From an uncultured Ruthenibacterium sp. (GTDB lineage: Bacteria; Bacillota; Clostridia; Oscillospirales; Ruminococcaceae), in assembly GCA_910587145.1 (NCBI GenBank), contig CAJUMH010000010.1, forward strand, positions 1 to 64,000: a stretch of 64,000 bases of DNA, in the 5' to 3' direction. Shown here piece by piece: positions 42,332 to 51,448 of the stretch. The position numbers were made by a program, and so were the translations under genes. Within the stretch, counting starts at the first letter, position 1. The number at the start of each line of letters is the position of its first letter. Under the pieces are notes generated by a model. The model did no database searches, was not told the origin of the DNA, and was given only the letters and a program-made list of their open reading frames with translations.

Positions 42332-42408
42332 TGGCGACCCGGATGAGGCTCGAACTCACGACCTCTAGCGTGACAGGCTAGCGTTCTAACCAACTGAACT
42401 ACCGGGCC
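42332..42408 (-). tRNA. tRNA-Asp (anticodon GTC)
   Basis: 77 bases with encoded CCA. Anticodon stem CTAGC/GCTAG with loop CTGTCAC gives GTC. Discriminator base G, as expected for tRNA-Asp. Confidence 0.95.
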
Positions 42409-42411
42409 ATT

Positions 42412-42487
42412 TGGTGGAAGTTAACGGGCTCGAACCGCTGACCCTCTGCTTGTAAGGCAGATGCTCTCCCAGCTGAGCTAAACTTCC
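42412..42487 (-). tRNA. tRNA-Val (anticodon TAC)
   Basis: 76 bases with encoded CCA. Acceptor GGAAGTT/AACTTCC; stem TCTGC/GCAGA with loop CTTACAA gives TAC. Confidence 0.95.
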
Positions 42488-42568
42488 AGGGAACACCGAT
42501 CTGCTGCCAACCCAACGCCCAAAGGCCTGTACTGGCCGCCCGGCGCTCGGCTGACACACCGGACAAAA

Positions 42569-42644
42569 TGGAGCGGATTACGAGGCTCGAACTCGCTACC
42601 TCCACCTTGGCAAGGTGGCGCTCTACCAGATGAGCTAAATCCGC
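42569..42644 (-). tRNA. tRNA-Gly (anticodon GCC)
   Basis: 76 bases with encoded CCA. Acceptor GCGGATT/AATCCGC; loop TTGCCAA gives GCC. First gene of the unit, 81 bases from tRNA-Val. Confidence 0.95.
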
Positions 42645-42679
42645 ATTTTTCGCCGCCAAAACATCAGGCGGCAAAATTT

Positions 42680-42708
42680 AATATACCATATTCCGCCCTG
42701 CTTGTCAA
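42680..42708 (-). promoter_or_regulatory. Promoter of the tRNA cluster
   Basis: Minus strand TTGACA (42703-42708), 17 bases, TATATT (42680-42685); near consensus, 35 bases before tRNA-Gly. Confidence 0.85.
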
Positions 42709-42803
42709 GAAGTTTGCGCGATTTTTTCAAAGTTTTTTGCAGCGCTTTCGCACTGCGCGGGCTTTTTTTCGCGGGGCCCGTTCCCGCGGCGATGCTCTCC
42801 CGC

Positions 42804-44156
42804 TCAAAAGCGAATCACCCGGCCGCTGCGGGTATTTTGATAAACGCCCCCGTCCATGGCGAACACGCCGTTTACCATCACATAGGGAATCCCGTCCGGC
42901 GCGGCATCCGGCTCGCCCTTGTCGGGCATTTTGGCATTGTCGTGAATCGTGCCCCGATCAAACAAAACAATGTCGGCGTCGCAGCCAGCCTCCAGCGCGC
43001 CTTTGCCGGGCAGGCGGTAGGTTTCGGCCGGCAGCAGGGTGCACTTATATACGGCTTCCTCCAGGCTCAGCAGGCGTTCCTCGCGCACGAGCTTGCGAAA
43101 AAAGCGGGGGTAGCTGCCCGCAATCTGCGGATGCCCTTCGCCGCGCGGATACCCCGCCGCGTCGGTGCTCATCATGGCGTAGGGCTTTGTCAGCGTGTCG
43201 TATACCTCCTGCGGCTCGCCGGAATAGCAGATGATCGATTCGTCCGGGTATTTGTAATGCAGCAGCTCGTACAGCTCGCGGTTCAGCCGCGTGCCGGTAT
43301 ATTTGCCCGTGGCGGCCACCATATCGCCAAAACGCAGCGAATTATCCCTGATGGTTTCCTCGTCGAAGGTGGCCGTGCCCGCATAGGTGGCCCAGTCGGT
43401 GTACATGCCGCTGTCGATCCATACATCCAGCCCCTTTTCGCGCGCGGCGTCCACCACGTCCAGCGCGGGGCGCATGGTGCCGAAACCGCTGTACTGGTAT
43501 ACAAAATGGCTTAGCAGCAGCCGCCCGCCGCTGTGCTTTGCGGCCGCCAGCACCTCGTAAAGCGAATACAGATCGTTCTGTGTAAACAGGCGCGTATGTA
43601 CGGGCAGATTGCGCCCGTATTCCGCGGCCAGCGCGGCCATGGCCTCAATCTCGGCAAGGCTGGCGCCGGGGGCGTAATCCAGCCCCAGCGAGATGCCCGC
43701 CGCACCCGCCTGCAGCGCCCTTGCGGCAATGCGCGCCATGGCGAGGATCTGTGCCGCGCCCGCGCGCGCGCCGGTGTCGGTAAGGCCCACGGCCTTGCGC
43801 AGAGAAAAGGTATGCCCCACCAGCTCGGCCTGATTCAGCACATAGCCGGTGCGCTCCTGCCCGGCGAACCATTCCTCAAAATCGAGCGGAGAAAGCCCGC
43901 AGTTGCCCCCAACGGTGGTGGTAATGCCCTGCATCACCGAGAGCTGCCCCGCATAAGGGTGGCCGTCCAGATGGCTGTGTACGTCGATAAAGCCGGGCGA
44001 AACGATCAGCCCCGCGGCATCCACCACGCGTTGCGCCGGCAGCTCGTGCGCGGAAACGTCCACGATCCTGCCGCCCTCAACGGCCACGTTGGCAAGGCGG
44101 GATGTGCGCGTGCGCACATCCACCACACGCCCGCCCACAAAGCTTACGTCAACCAT
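42804..44156 (-). CDS. D-aminoacylase-like amidohydrolase
   Basis: 450 residues from the ATG at 44156 (GGAGGAAAACG upstream). Typical N-acyl-D-amino-acid deacylase layout: a small beta domain, GFIDVHSHLDGH with metal ligands His60 and His62, TTVGGNCGLSP, the AGISLGLDYAPG segment, and the C-terminal GCDADIVLFDRGTI closing the beta domain. These enzymes cut N-acyl groups from D-amino acids; a dihydroorotase-like relative is possible. It overlaps the NifH-like gene by 8 bases, so both are made from one mRNA. Confidence 0.88.
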   Translation of the reverse strand: MVDVSFVGGRVVDVRTRTSRLANVAVEGGRIVDVSAHELPAQRVVDAAGLIVSPGFIDVHSHLDGHPYAGQLSVMQGITTTVGGNCGLSPLDFEEWFAGQERTGYVLNQAELVGHTFSLRKAVGLTDTGARAGAAQILAMARIAARALQAGAAGISLGLDYAPGASLAEIEAMAALAAEYGRNLPVHTRLFTQNDLYSLYEVLAAAKHSGGRLLLSHFVYQYSGFGTMRPALDVVDAAREKGLDVWIDSGMYTDWATYAGTATFDEETIRDNSLRFGDMVAATGKYTGTRLNRELYELLHYKYPDESIICYSGEPQEVYDTLTKPYAMMSTDAAGYPRGEGHPQIAGSYPRFFRKLVREERLLSLEEAVYKCTLLPAETYRLPGKGALEAGCDADIVLFDRGTIHDNAKMPDKGEPDAAPDGIPYVMVNGVFAMDGGVYQNTRSGRVIRF

Positions 44157-45180
44157 CGTTTTCCTCCGTGCGGGTCTTGGCGCCCGCCCTTGTGAGCGCT
44201 GCGCCTCTGCCCCCGGGGGCCGCATTCCTTTCCGCTGCGTTTACGCCTTCCGGGCCGGCCTCACTTTCCGCTGCGCTTACGCTTTCCGGGCCGGCCTCCC
44301 GGCCCGCTTCGTCTGCGCCCCCGGGGCCGGCCTCACTCTTCGCCAGGGCAAGGCGGCGCGCCAGCTCGCGCTGCTGCCAGCCGCGCAGCCAGACGATCAG
44401 CTCGCGCCGGGGGAACGGCGTAAGCTTTGTGGGGATGGTACTCAGCAGCAGATCGTCCGCGATGGCGCGCAGGCGTTCGGCGCAGGCGCTGTCCGGTGCG
44501 GCGTCCAGCACGGTTTTGCCCGCGAGCGAGCTGTATTCCAGCTCTGTGTAATGGTCCAGATAAGCCAGGATCTCGATGGTGGAGCGCCGGGCATAATCGG
44601 CCAGCTCGGCCTTTGTTTCGTCGCAGGATGCGTTGTTTACGATTAGCTGAACGGGGAAGATCTCTTCCCCGGACGCGCGCAAAATGGCCTGCAGCAGGCT
44701 GTTTGCCGTGGTAACAGAGGCAAAGCTTCCGTTCGTAACGATCACGCAGCGCTGCATCAGCCCCTCGCGAATGGGCAGAATATAGCCCGTGCAGGGCGTT
44801 TCGCCGGAGATATCATACAAAATAAAATCCAGCTGCAGCCGGTTGGAAACGCCCTGCGTATCGAGCATTTCGTCAATCAGGCTGATGCCGCGCGCAAGGC
44901 AGCCCACGCCGGGGTCGATGCTGCCCAGCTCCAGGCAGTACACGCCGCTGGCTGTAGATAACACATAATCAGAAAGGTCGATCTCGTAGTGCTCGCGATA
45001 GTCTTCCAGCGCGGGCAAAATATCCGCCTCGCCGCGCAAAAGCAGCGTGGAGGAAAGGCTGATATCGTTGCCCACCAGCAGTACGCGGTAGCCCTTTTGC
45101 GCAAGGGCATGCCCCAGATTCTGCGCGACGGTGCTCTTTCCGCTGCCGCCGCGCCCCAAAAAGCAAATGCGCTGTGCCAT
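44149..45180 (-). CDS. NifH-superfamily iron-sulfur ATPase
   Basis: 343 residues from the ATG at 45180. ICFLGRGGSGKSTVAQNLGH is the P-loop with the deviant Lys/Ser pattern of the NifH/BchL/MinD class. IDPGVGCLARGISLIDEML holds Cys94 and ILYDISGETPCTGYILPIRE holds Cys130, which match the two cysteines of NifH (97 and 132) that bridge a 4Fe-4S cluster across the dimer. So it is probably a real ATP-driven reductase, not a MinD. Residues about 290-343 are a repeat-rich Ala/Glu/Gly tail (36-base DNA repeat, 44230-44301). No NifD/NifK-type partner is visible. It lies between two amidohydrolase genes with overlaps of 1 and 8 bases. Confidence 0.88.
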   Translation of the reverse strand: MAQRICFLGRGGSGKSTVAQNLGHALAQKGYRVLLVGNDISLSSTLLLRGEADILPALEDYREHYEIDLSDYVLSTASGVYCLELGSIDPGVGCLARGISLIDEMLDTQGVSNRLQLDFILYDISGETPCTGYILPIREGLMQRCVIVTNGSFASVTTANSLLQAILRASGEEIFPVQLIVNNASCDETKAELADYARRSTIEILAYLDHYTELEYSSLAGKTVLDAAPDSACAERLRAIADDLLLSTIPTKLTPFPRRELIVWLRGWQQRELARRLALAKSEAGPGGADEAGREAGPESVSAAESEAGPEGVNAAERNAAPGGRGAALTRAGAKTRTEENDG

Positions 45181-46574
45181 CAGCTCTGCCCCCTTATTGC
45201 TTGTACATAGCTTTCCCGCGTGAACACGGGTGTAAAATCCGCCATTACCTGCCGCGCGTTTGCCGCACCGTCCCGTAGCAGGTGGTACGCCGTCAGCGCC
45301 ATCATTTTGGCCGGGGTAAGATATGCTTTTTCCTCGTCTGCAACCGCAAAATCCGCGCTGTGCAGCGCGCCCGAAACGCCTCCGTGCGTAAAATTCACAA
45401 CGGGCAGCACGTGCGAAAGATCGCCCACGTCGGTGCAGGCCATGTTCTGCATGGCAGGCTCGGCGCACGCTGCAGAAAGCGCGGGCAGCGCCGCGGCGGC
45501 CTGCAAAAGCGCACTGCAGGCAGGCGTATAGCGCACGGGCATATAGCCCTGGGCGTTGACGATCTCGGCTGCGGCGCCAAGCGCGGCGGCGCAGTGCAGG
45601 CAGGCACGGTCGAATTTTTCGGCAACGTCGTGCAGCGCCTCCAGCGAGGAGGCGCGCAGCATGGCTTCCAGCACGATGGTATCGGGCACAACGTTTAGCG
45701 CCGTATCGCTCTCTTTAAGCTTGGTATGGATGCGCACGGCATCGCGCTCGCGGAAGGTCTCGCGCAAAAGGCCGATGGCGGCAAGCGCGAGCGCGGCGGC
45801 ACTTTGCGCGTTGACACCCAGATGCGGCGCAACGGCGGCGTGCGCCGCCTTGCCGCGAAACGTTACCGTTTTGCTGACAGAGCCTGTGCACGCCACATTG
45901 CCCAGCAGCAGGTCGCTTTCGCAGGGGATCATATGCACATGCGTGGTAAGGGCAAGATCGACGCCCTCAAACGCGCCGCGGCGCAGCAGCTCGGATTTGC
46001 CGCAGCAGAATTCCACGCCCTCTTTGCGCAGCTCCGCGCGCGTGGGGACGGGGACATATTCCTCGGCGGGCACGGCAAAAAACTGTACGCTGCCGCACAG
46101 CGCCGCCGCCACCTCCGGTTCGCACAATGCCGCCGCCGCGCCCAGCATTGCGGTGAGCTGCGCATTGTGGCCGCAGGCGTGCGCAAGGCCGTTTTCGGGG
46201 TTCGCATTGGGATGCGCGGGGCACAGAATGCCGTCCAGCTCGCCAATCACGGCAAGACACGGCCTCTCTGCCGCCTTTGCGCCAGGCGCTGCAGCCGCTG
46301 TGGGCGCGCTGTGCGCTGTGCCGGATACTTTGCCCGCGCCGGCCGCCGCAGGCGCGCTGTGCGCTGTGCCGGTAAGCACCGCGCGCACGCCTGTTCGGCA
46401 AAGGCCCGTTTCCACGGGCAGGCCAAAGCCACGCAGCAAACCGGCAACACGGCCGGCGGTGCGCGTTTCAAAGAAGCCGGGCTCCGCATGCGCGCCGATC
46501 TCCCGCGCAAAGCACAGCAGCATTTCCCGCCGCGCATCCACGGCGGCAAGGATCTTTTGTTCGATCGCATCCAT
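45180..46574 (-). CDS. M20-family amidohydrolase/peptidase
   Basis: 464 residues from the ATG at 46574 (AAAGGAGG upstream). Metal-site motifs include GELDGI, HACGHNAQLTAML (Cys134, His136), AVPAEEYVPV and THVHMIP, as in AbgB-like and N-acyl-amino-acid hydrolases. A lid domain spans about 235-350. Residues 69-103 are an Ala/Gly insertion with GTAHSAP twice, unlike the family. First gene of the three-gene unit; its stop (TGATG) overlaps the NifH-like start by one base. The physiological substrate is unknown. Confidence 0.88.
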   Translation of the reverse strand: MDAIEQKILAAVDARREMLLCFAREIGAHAEPGFFETRTAGRVAGLLRGFGLPVETGLCRTGVRAVLTGTAHSAPAAAGAGKVSGTAHSAPTAAAAPGAKAAERPCLAVIGELDGILCPAHPNANPENGLAHACGHNAQLTAMLGAAAALCEPEVAAALCGSVQFFAVPAEEYVPVPTRAELRKEGVEFCCGKSELLRRGAFEGVDLALTTHVHMIPCESDLLLGNVACTGSVSKTVTFRGKAAHAAVAPHLGVNAQSAAALALAAIGLLRETFRERDAVRIHTKLKESDTALNVVPDTIVLEAMLRASSLEALHDVAEKFDRACLHCAAALGAAAEIVNAQGYMPVRYTPACSALLQAAAALPALSAACAEPAMQNMACTDVGDLSHVLPVVNFTHGGVSGALHSADFAVADEEKAYLTPAKMMALTAYHLLRDGAANARQVMADFTPVFTRESYVQAIRGQS

Positions 46575-46970
46575 CAACAGCGCCTCCTTTTGGCAGCGAA
46601 AGACGGGCTCCCGGCGCGCACGGCGTCTGCGCCCGCATTCCTGAAAAAACGCCCGTATGGGCAGAAAAGGCAAAATACAAAAAGAGCAGAAATGAAAAGG
46701 GAACGAAAAGAAAACGGCAAAAATAGAGAGAGCAGCAAACAAAAAAGCAAAACAAAGAGAGCGCCAAAACAAAGAGAGGGCAAAAACGGGAAAGAGGGCC
46801 GTCTGACAGACGGCCCTTGCCCCGGTTACAGCTGATCAGGAAAAATCGGAAAACGGGCGCGCCCGATCTGCCAAAAAACAAACGCGCTCAACCGATGGAA
46901 ACAGACGCGTTCGATCGCCGGAAAGCGGACGCCCCCGCAGCCCGGAGCGCCCCCGCAAGCCCGAGGTGCT
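46575..46970. other. Gene-free gap between potD and the M20 gene
   Basis: 396 bases with no gene. It holds the pot operon terminator and an A-rich stretch with several AAACAAAGAGAG-like repeats (46690-46790). The M20 gene promoter should lie here; I see no clear one. Confidence 0.5.
46795..46817 (-). terminator. Terminator of the potABCD operon
   Basis: A palindrome, AGGGCCGTCTG-A-CAGACGGCCCT, followed on the minus strand by CTTTCCCGTTTTTG. It lies about 150 bases after potD. Confidence 0.65.
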
Positions 46971-48095
46971 CTACTGCCCGCACGCCTGGCGGAACTCGGT
47001 CCACACACGGGTGTGCGCTTCCATCGCCTCGGCCGAGATGTTCTGGATCATCTCCATCTTGCCGGTATCCAGATCCTCGGGCAGCGTCAGGAAGGCGCGG
47101 TATTCCGCTTCAATCAGCGCATCGGCGGCCTTGTTGGTGCAGTAGTAGCCCATAAATTCAAAGCACTGCTTCGAGACCTCCGGCCGCAGGATATAGTCGA
47201 TAAAGGCGTGCGCGGCGTCCGCGTGCGGCGCGTTTACGGGCACAAACTGTGCCATGATGCCAAAGCCGACGCCCTCCGACGGGTATACGACCTTCAGCTC
47301 GGGGTTTGCGAGGCAGGCCATCGTCACCTGGCTGGTGTACATCACGCACGCGCTCACCTCGCCGGAAAGCAGATCGTCCTGCAGGTTGTCGTACTTGATC
47401 AGGCGAATATTGGGCGCCAGCTCCGCCAGCTTTGCGCCCGCGGCGTCAATGGCGGCAAGCTCGTTTGTATTATAGCTCTCGCCCGCGATCTTCAGCGCCA
47501 TGCCGTTCATCACGCGGAAGTTGCTGGTAACGCCTACAGAGCCCTTCAGCGAGGCGTCCCACAGATCGGCGTAGCCCTTGATCTCCAGATCCACAAGCGA
47601 AGGATCGTACACGATGGTCTGTACGCCGGAGCCATAGGGTACGGTGTAGGCATCGTCGGGATCGAAAAACTGGCCCTGATACGCCGGGTTGATGTTGCCG
47701 AAATTCGGGATCAGGCTTTTGTCCAGCGGCATGACAAGCCCCTCGGCGATGGCCGTCTCGACGATATAGTCGTCGGCGATCACTACGTCGTAATCGCCGC
47801 CGTTTGCCGTCTCCAGCTTTGCGAGCATCGTTTCGTCGGTATCAAAGCTGGAATAGTTGATCTTGATGCCGGTTTCGGCCGTGAAGGCGTCCAGTACCTC
47901 CTGCGGGAACATGCCCTCCCAGGTGTACAGGTTCAGCTCTGCGGAGCCGGGCGCGGAGCCGGAGTCGGCGGGCGCGGAGCCGGGCGCGGAGCCGGCGGGC
48001 CCGTTACCCGCTGCGGAAGACGAGGTGCCGGCGCAGCCCGCAAGAGCGGCCAGCGCCAGCGCAAGGCAAAGGGCAAATGCAAGAATTTTCTTCAT
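46971..48095 (-). CDS. potD: Spermidine/putrescine ABC transporter, substrate-binding lipoprotein
   Basis: 374 residues from the ATG at 48095 (GGAGG upstream). Lipobox ALAGC with Cys21, then a repeat-rich linker (24-52, GSAPGSAP/ADSGSAPGSAE). The binding domain starts LNLYTWEGMFPQEVLDAFTA and keeps the PotD/PotF text YDVVIADDYIVE and VPYGSGVQTIVYDPS. It collects polyamines outside the membrane for the PotABC pump. Its start overlaps the stop of potC by 4 bases. Confidence 0.93.
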   Translation of the reverse strand: MKKILAFALCLALALAALAGCAGTSSSAAGNGPAGSAPGSAPADSGSAPGSAELNLYTWEGMFPQEVLDAFTAETGIKINYSSFDTDETMLAKLETANGGDYDVVIADDYIVETAIAEGLVMPLDKSLIPNFGNINPAYQGQFFDPDDAYTVPYGSGVQTIVYDPSLVDLEIKGYADLWDASLKGSVGVTSNFRVMNGMALKIAGESYNTNELAAIDAAGAKLAELAPNIRLIKYDNLQDDLLSGEVSACVMYTSQVTMACLANPELKVVYPSEGVGFGIMAQFVPVNAPHADAAHAFIDYILRPEVSKQCFEFMGYYCTNKAADALIEAEYRAFLTLPEDLDTGKMEMIQNISAEAMEAHTRVWTEFRQACGQ

Positions 48096-48928
48096 GAGTG
48101 TTCCTCCTTTTTGTCCCGCTTTGGGGCGGGCTTTATGGGATCCCCTCCCGCTTTGGGCTTTCCCACTTTCCCCAAAACATTGGAAAGGACAACCAGTAAA
48201 AGCGTTGCGCCGAGCATCAGCGTACACAGCGCGTTGATCTCCGGCGTGACGCCGGTTTTGATCTGCGTATACACCTTGATGGGCAGCGTGTTCACATTGA
48301 CACCCGTAACAAAGATGCTGATGATCACGTCGTCCAGGCTCATGGCAAAACTGAGCAGCATGCCGGAGAGAATGGCCGGCGCCAGCAGCGGCAGCGTAAT
48401 ATCAAAAAAAACACGCGCTTCACCCGCACCCAGATCGCGCGCGGCTTCGGCAAGGCTGGGATCCATGCCCACCAGCCGCGCCTTCACCAGCATATACACA
48501 TAAGGGATGCAGAAGGTGGTGTGCGCAAGGATGAGCGTCGTCATGCCGAACGGCAGGCCCAGCAACGAGAAAAACGCCATAAATACCATGCCCAGAATAA
48601 TCTCCGGAATCATAATGGGCAGCATAGAAAGGTATTCCACGGCGCTTTTGGTGCGCAGCTGTACCTTGGTAAAACCGTAGGCGCCCAGCGTGCCCACCGC
48701 GGCGGCGCCAAGGCTGGCCGAAAGCGCCAGCACAAGGCTGTTGCCAAGCGCCTCGAACATGGCGCGGTCGCGAAACAGCGTTTCGTACCACCGGAGCGAA
48801 AAGCCGCTCCACACACTGCTGATCTTGCTTTCGTTGAACGAATACAAAACGACAAGCACGATGGGCAGATACAAAATAACGATGATAAGGCCGAGATACA
48901 GGTTCGGCAGCCTGGTGCGGTTTTTCAT
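48092..48928 (-). CDS. potC: Spermidine/putrescine ABC transporter permease PotC
   Basis: 278 residues, six membrane helices, with the EAA loop LAEAARDLGAGEARVFFDIT that binds the ATPase. Overlaps potD and potB by four bases each. Second permease of the pump. Confidence 0.94.
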   Translation of the reverse strand: MKNRTRLPNLYLGLIIVILYLPIVLVVLYSFNESKISSVWSGFSLRWYETLFRDRAMFEALGNSLVLALSASLGAAAVGTLGAYGFTKVQLRTKSAVEYLSMLPIMIPEIILGMVFMAFFSLLGLPFGMTTLILAHTTFCIPYVYMLVKARLVGMDPSLAEAARDLGAGEARVFFDITLPLLAPAILSGMLLSFAMSLDDVIISIFVTGVNVNTLPIKVYTQIKTGVTPEINALCTLMLGATLLLVVLSNVLGKVGKPKAGGDPIKPAPKRDKKEEHS

Positions 48929-49788
48929 AGCAGGCCCTCCAGCTCGGTGGTGTGCGTCACGCGCTTATACAGCGAGATCATCAGGCTCGTCAGCACCATC
49001 AGCACAACGCTCAGCGCCGCGGCAAACGGCCAGTTGTGCGCCTTCATCAGCTGATCCTGGATCAGGCTGCCCACCAGCACCACCTTGTTGCCGCCCAGAA
49101 TATCGGCAATAAAGAACAGGCCCATCGAGGGGATGAAGGTGAGGATCACGCCGGAAAGCAGCCCGGGCAGCGTGAGCGGCAGCGTAACGGTAAGAAAGGC
49201 CTTCAGCGGCGTTGCGCCCAGATCGCGCGCCGCTTCCACAAGGCTCCAATCCAGCTTTTCGGCGCTGGAATACACCGCAAGGATCATAAACTGCAGCAGC
49301 GCATACACCATGCCTACCACAACGGCAGGGTAGGTGTACAGCAGCTTCAGCGGGCTGTCGGTAAGGCCGAGGCCCATCAAAAGCTTATCGAGCGTGCCGT
49401 TCGCGCGGAAGATGATGATCCACCCGTACAGGCGGATCAGAGAACTTGTCCAGAAGGGGATCATCAGCAGCATCATCACGCGGCCCTTCCACACGGGAGA
49501 GAGCTTTGCCATAAAGTAGCCGAACGGATACCCGATGGCACAGATCAGCAGCGTGCTCACAATGGCCAGCCGAAACGATTCCAGAAAGGTGTTCAGATAC
49601 ACCGGCTGAAGAATATTTTGGTAGTTGTCCGTCGTAAACTCATGGATGACGCCCCATACCTCGGCGCGCGTCTGAAAGCTGAGCACCAGCATATACACGA
49701 GCGGCCCCGCCACAAAAACGAGCGTAAACAGATACAGGGGCAGCAGCGTCAGCCAGACGCCGCCGCGCTTTTTGCGCCGCGCCCTCAT
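48925..49788 (-). CDS. potB: Spermidine/putrescine ABC transporter permease PotB
   Basis: 287 residues from the ATG at 49788 (GGAGGCAGGGGC upstream, within potA). Six helices; EAA loop LVEAARDLGATPLKAFLTVT. MLLMIPFWTSSLIRLYGWII is the usual PotB helix text. Overlaps potA by 4 bases. Confidence 0.94.
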   Translation of the reverse strand: MRARRKKRGGVWLTLLPLYLFTLVFVAGPLVYMLVLSFQTRAEVWGVIHEFTTDNYQNILQPVYLNTFLESFRLAIVSTLLICAIGYPFGYFMAKLSPVWKGRVMMLLMIPFWTSSLIRLYGWIIIFRANGTLDKLLMGLGLTDSPLKLLYTYPAVVVGMVYALLQFMILAVYSSAEKLDWSLVEAARDLGATPLKAFLTVTLPLTLPGLLSGVILTFIPSMGLFFIADILGGNKVVLVGSLIQDQLMKAHNWPFAAALSVVLMVLTSLMISLYKRVTHTTELEGLL

Positions 49789-50885
49789 GCCCCTGCCTCC
49801 GCGGCCCCCGTGGGCGCATCCACATCCACGGGCACGGCGTTTTCGGGCTGCCAGGTAACGCGCACGGCCTCGCCGGTGCGCACGGCAAGGTCGATGCCGT
49901 GGCGGCTTGCCACAAGCTCCGTGCCGTCGGCAAGCGTGAGCGCAATGCGCAGCATGCCGCCCGCAAACGTTTTTTCGCGGATCACGGCGGGAAGGCCGCA
50001 GGCATTTTTGTCCCGCGTGAACTCCACATGCTCGCTGCGCACAGCCAGCGTAACGGAGCTGCCGGGCAAAAACGAATAGCCTCGGCACAGCGCTCCGGCG
50101 CAGCCGCCCGCGCATTCGGCGCTTAAAACGCCGTTTTCCACGCTGCGCACCGTGCCCGTAAGCACGTTGGCCGTGCCCACAAAGCGGGCCACATAGCTGG
50201 TGCGGGGGCTGTCGTACACCTCGGCGGGCGAGCCGAGCTGCTCAAAGCGTCCGCCGCGCATTACGGCAATGCGGTCGGACATATTCAGCGCTTCCTCCTG
50301 ATCGTGCGTGATATAGATAAACGTGATGCCCAGCTGCTTTTGCAGGGCCTTTAATTCCGATTGCATCTGACGGCGCAGCTGCAGATCGAGCGCGCCGAGC
50401 GGTTCGTCCAGCAGCAGCACGCTGGGGCGGTTCACCACGGCGCGCGCAATGGCAACGCGCTGGCGCTGCCCGCCGGAAAGCTCCGAGGGCATGCGCCTTT
50501 CGTAGCCGGAAAGCTGCACCAGCGCCAGCGCCTCTTTTACGGCGGCGCGGATCTCCTCCCGGGAGCGCCTTTTCAGCCGCAGGCTGTAGCCGATGTTCGC
50601 GGCCACCGTCATATGGGGAAACAGGGCGTAATTCTGGAACACGGTATTCACATCGCGCTGATTGGGCTCGGTGTCTGTTACGTCTTTTCCGTTCAGCAGC
50701 ACGCGCCCCTCATCCGGTGTTTCCAGCCCGGCAATGATGCGCAGCGTGGTGGTTTTTCCACAGCCCGAAGGCCCCAGCAGCGTGATGAATTCGCCCTTGC
50801 CGATAGAAATGCTGACGCCGTTCAGCACATCGGTCTGGCCAAAACGCTTTGCGATGCTTTGCAGCTCCAGAATCGTTTCTCCCAT
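49785..50885 (-). CDS. potA: Spermidine/putrescine ABC transporter ATPase PotA
   Basis: 366 residues. Walker A LGPSGCGKTT, signature LSGGQRQRVAIARA, Walker B VLLLDEPLGALD, and the H-loop IYITHDQEEA. A C-terminal TOBE-type regulatory domain covers about 245-360. First gene of the operon potA-B-C-D, all overlapping by 4 bases. Confidence 0.95.
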   Translation of the reverse strand: MGETILELQSIAKRFGQTDVLNGVSISIGKGEFITLLGPSGCGKTTTLRIIAGLETPDEGRVLLNGKDVTDTEPNQRDVNTVFQNYALFPHMTVAANIGYSLRLKRRSREEIRAAVKEALALVQLSGYERRMPSELSGGQRQRVAIARAVVNRPSVLLLDEPLGALDLQLRRQMQSELKALQKQLGITFIYITHDQEEALNMSDRIAVMRGGRFEQLGSPAEVYDSPRTSYVARFVGTANVLTGTVRSVENGVLSAECAGGCAGALCRGYSFLPGSSVTLAVRSEHVEFTRDKNACGLPAVIREKTFAGGMLRIALTLADGTELVASRHGIDLAVRTGEAVRVTWQPENAVPVDVDAPTGAAEAGA

Positions 50886-51057
50886 TGTCCTCTCCTTCTT
50901 ATGACCCGATTAGTCCCCCGGAAGGCCTTGGCGCGACGGAACGGGCGGCCTGAAGGGAATGCCTGCGCACCGTGCACCAAACCCGATGCAGTGCCTTTTG
51001 CCTTGCGGGCAGCGGCAGGCAGGGCGCCCCCGTCCGCCGGGGAACCGTTTACGTACC

Positions 51058-51066
51058 ATTATATCA
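51058..51066 (-). promoter_or_regulatory. Extended -10 element for the pot operon
   Basis: TGATATAAT on the minus strand, about 170 bases before potA. No good -35 is seen, which extended -10 promoters do not need. Confidence 0.45.
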
Positions 51067-51275
51067 AAAACGAGCGATTTGTATAGTATTTTTTCGGAAA
51101 AAACCGATCCCGTGGCTGCCAAAGTTTTATCCTCTGGAACGAAGAAACTTGTGTAAGTATACGAAAATTGTGCGGTTTGAGACGGCGTTTCTCCCTTGCG
51201 CCTTTCCTCTGCGCCGGCCGGGGGGCGGTTTTGCCTGCGCTTTTCCGAATTCTTCCGGCTGCAAAAAAAATAAAG

Positions 51276-51305
51276 GTAGACGGTTTGCGCAAAAAAGGAT
51301 ATAAT
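51276..51305 (+). promoter_or_regulatory. Possible promoter of the NeuD-like genes
   Basis: TATAAT at 51300-51305 with a weak -35 (GTAGAC, 51276-51281). About 145 bases before the start codon. Confidence 0.35.
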
Positions 51306-51448
51306 AAGGGAATAATATGGGATAGGATCGATCTTTTGGGACAAGGCGCGGGGGAAGCACTGCTTCAACCGCGCAAAGTGGGGGATATACCGTCAGAACG
51401 TGCCCGGGGCTTGATTCAGAGCTTTCTCAGGAAAGGCGGACAATGTGA

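Larger units (their letters stand above)
50886..51448. other. Divergent intergenic region between potA and the NeuD-like gene
   Basis: 563 bases with no gene. It should hold both divergent promoters. On the minus strand TGATATAAT (51058-51066) is a good extended -10 for the pot operon. On the plus strand TATAAT (51300-51305) with a weak GTAGAC 18 bases upstream could serve the NeuD-like genes. Confidence 0.5.
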
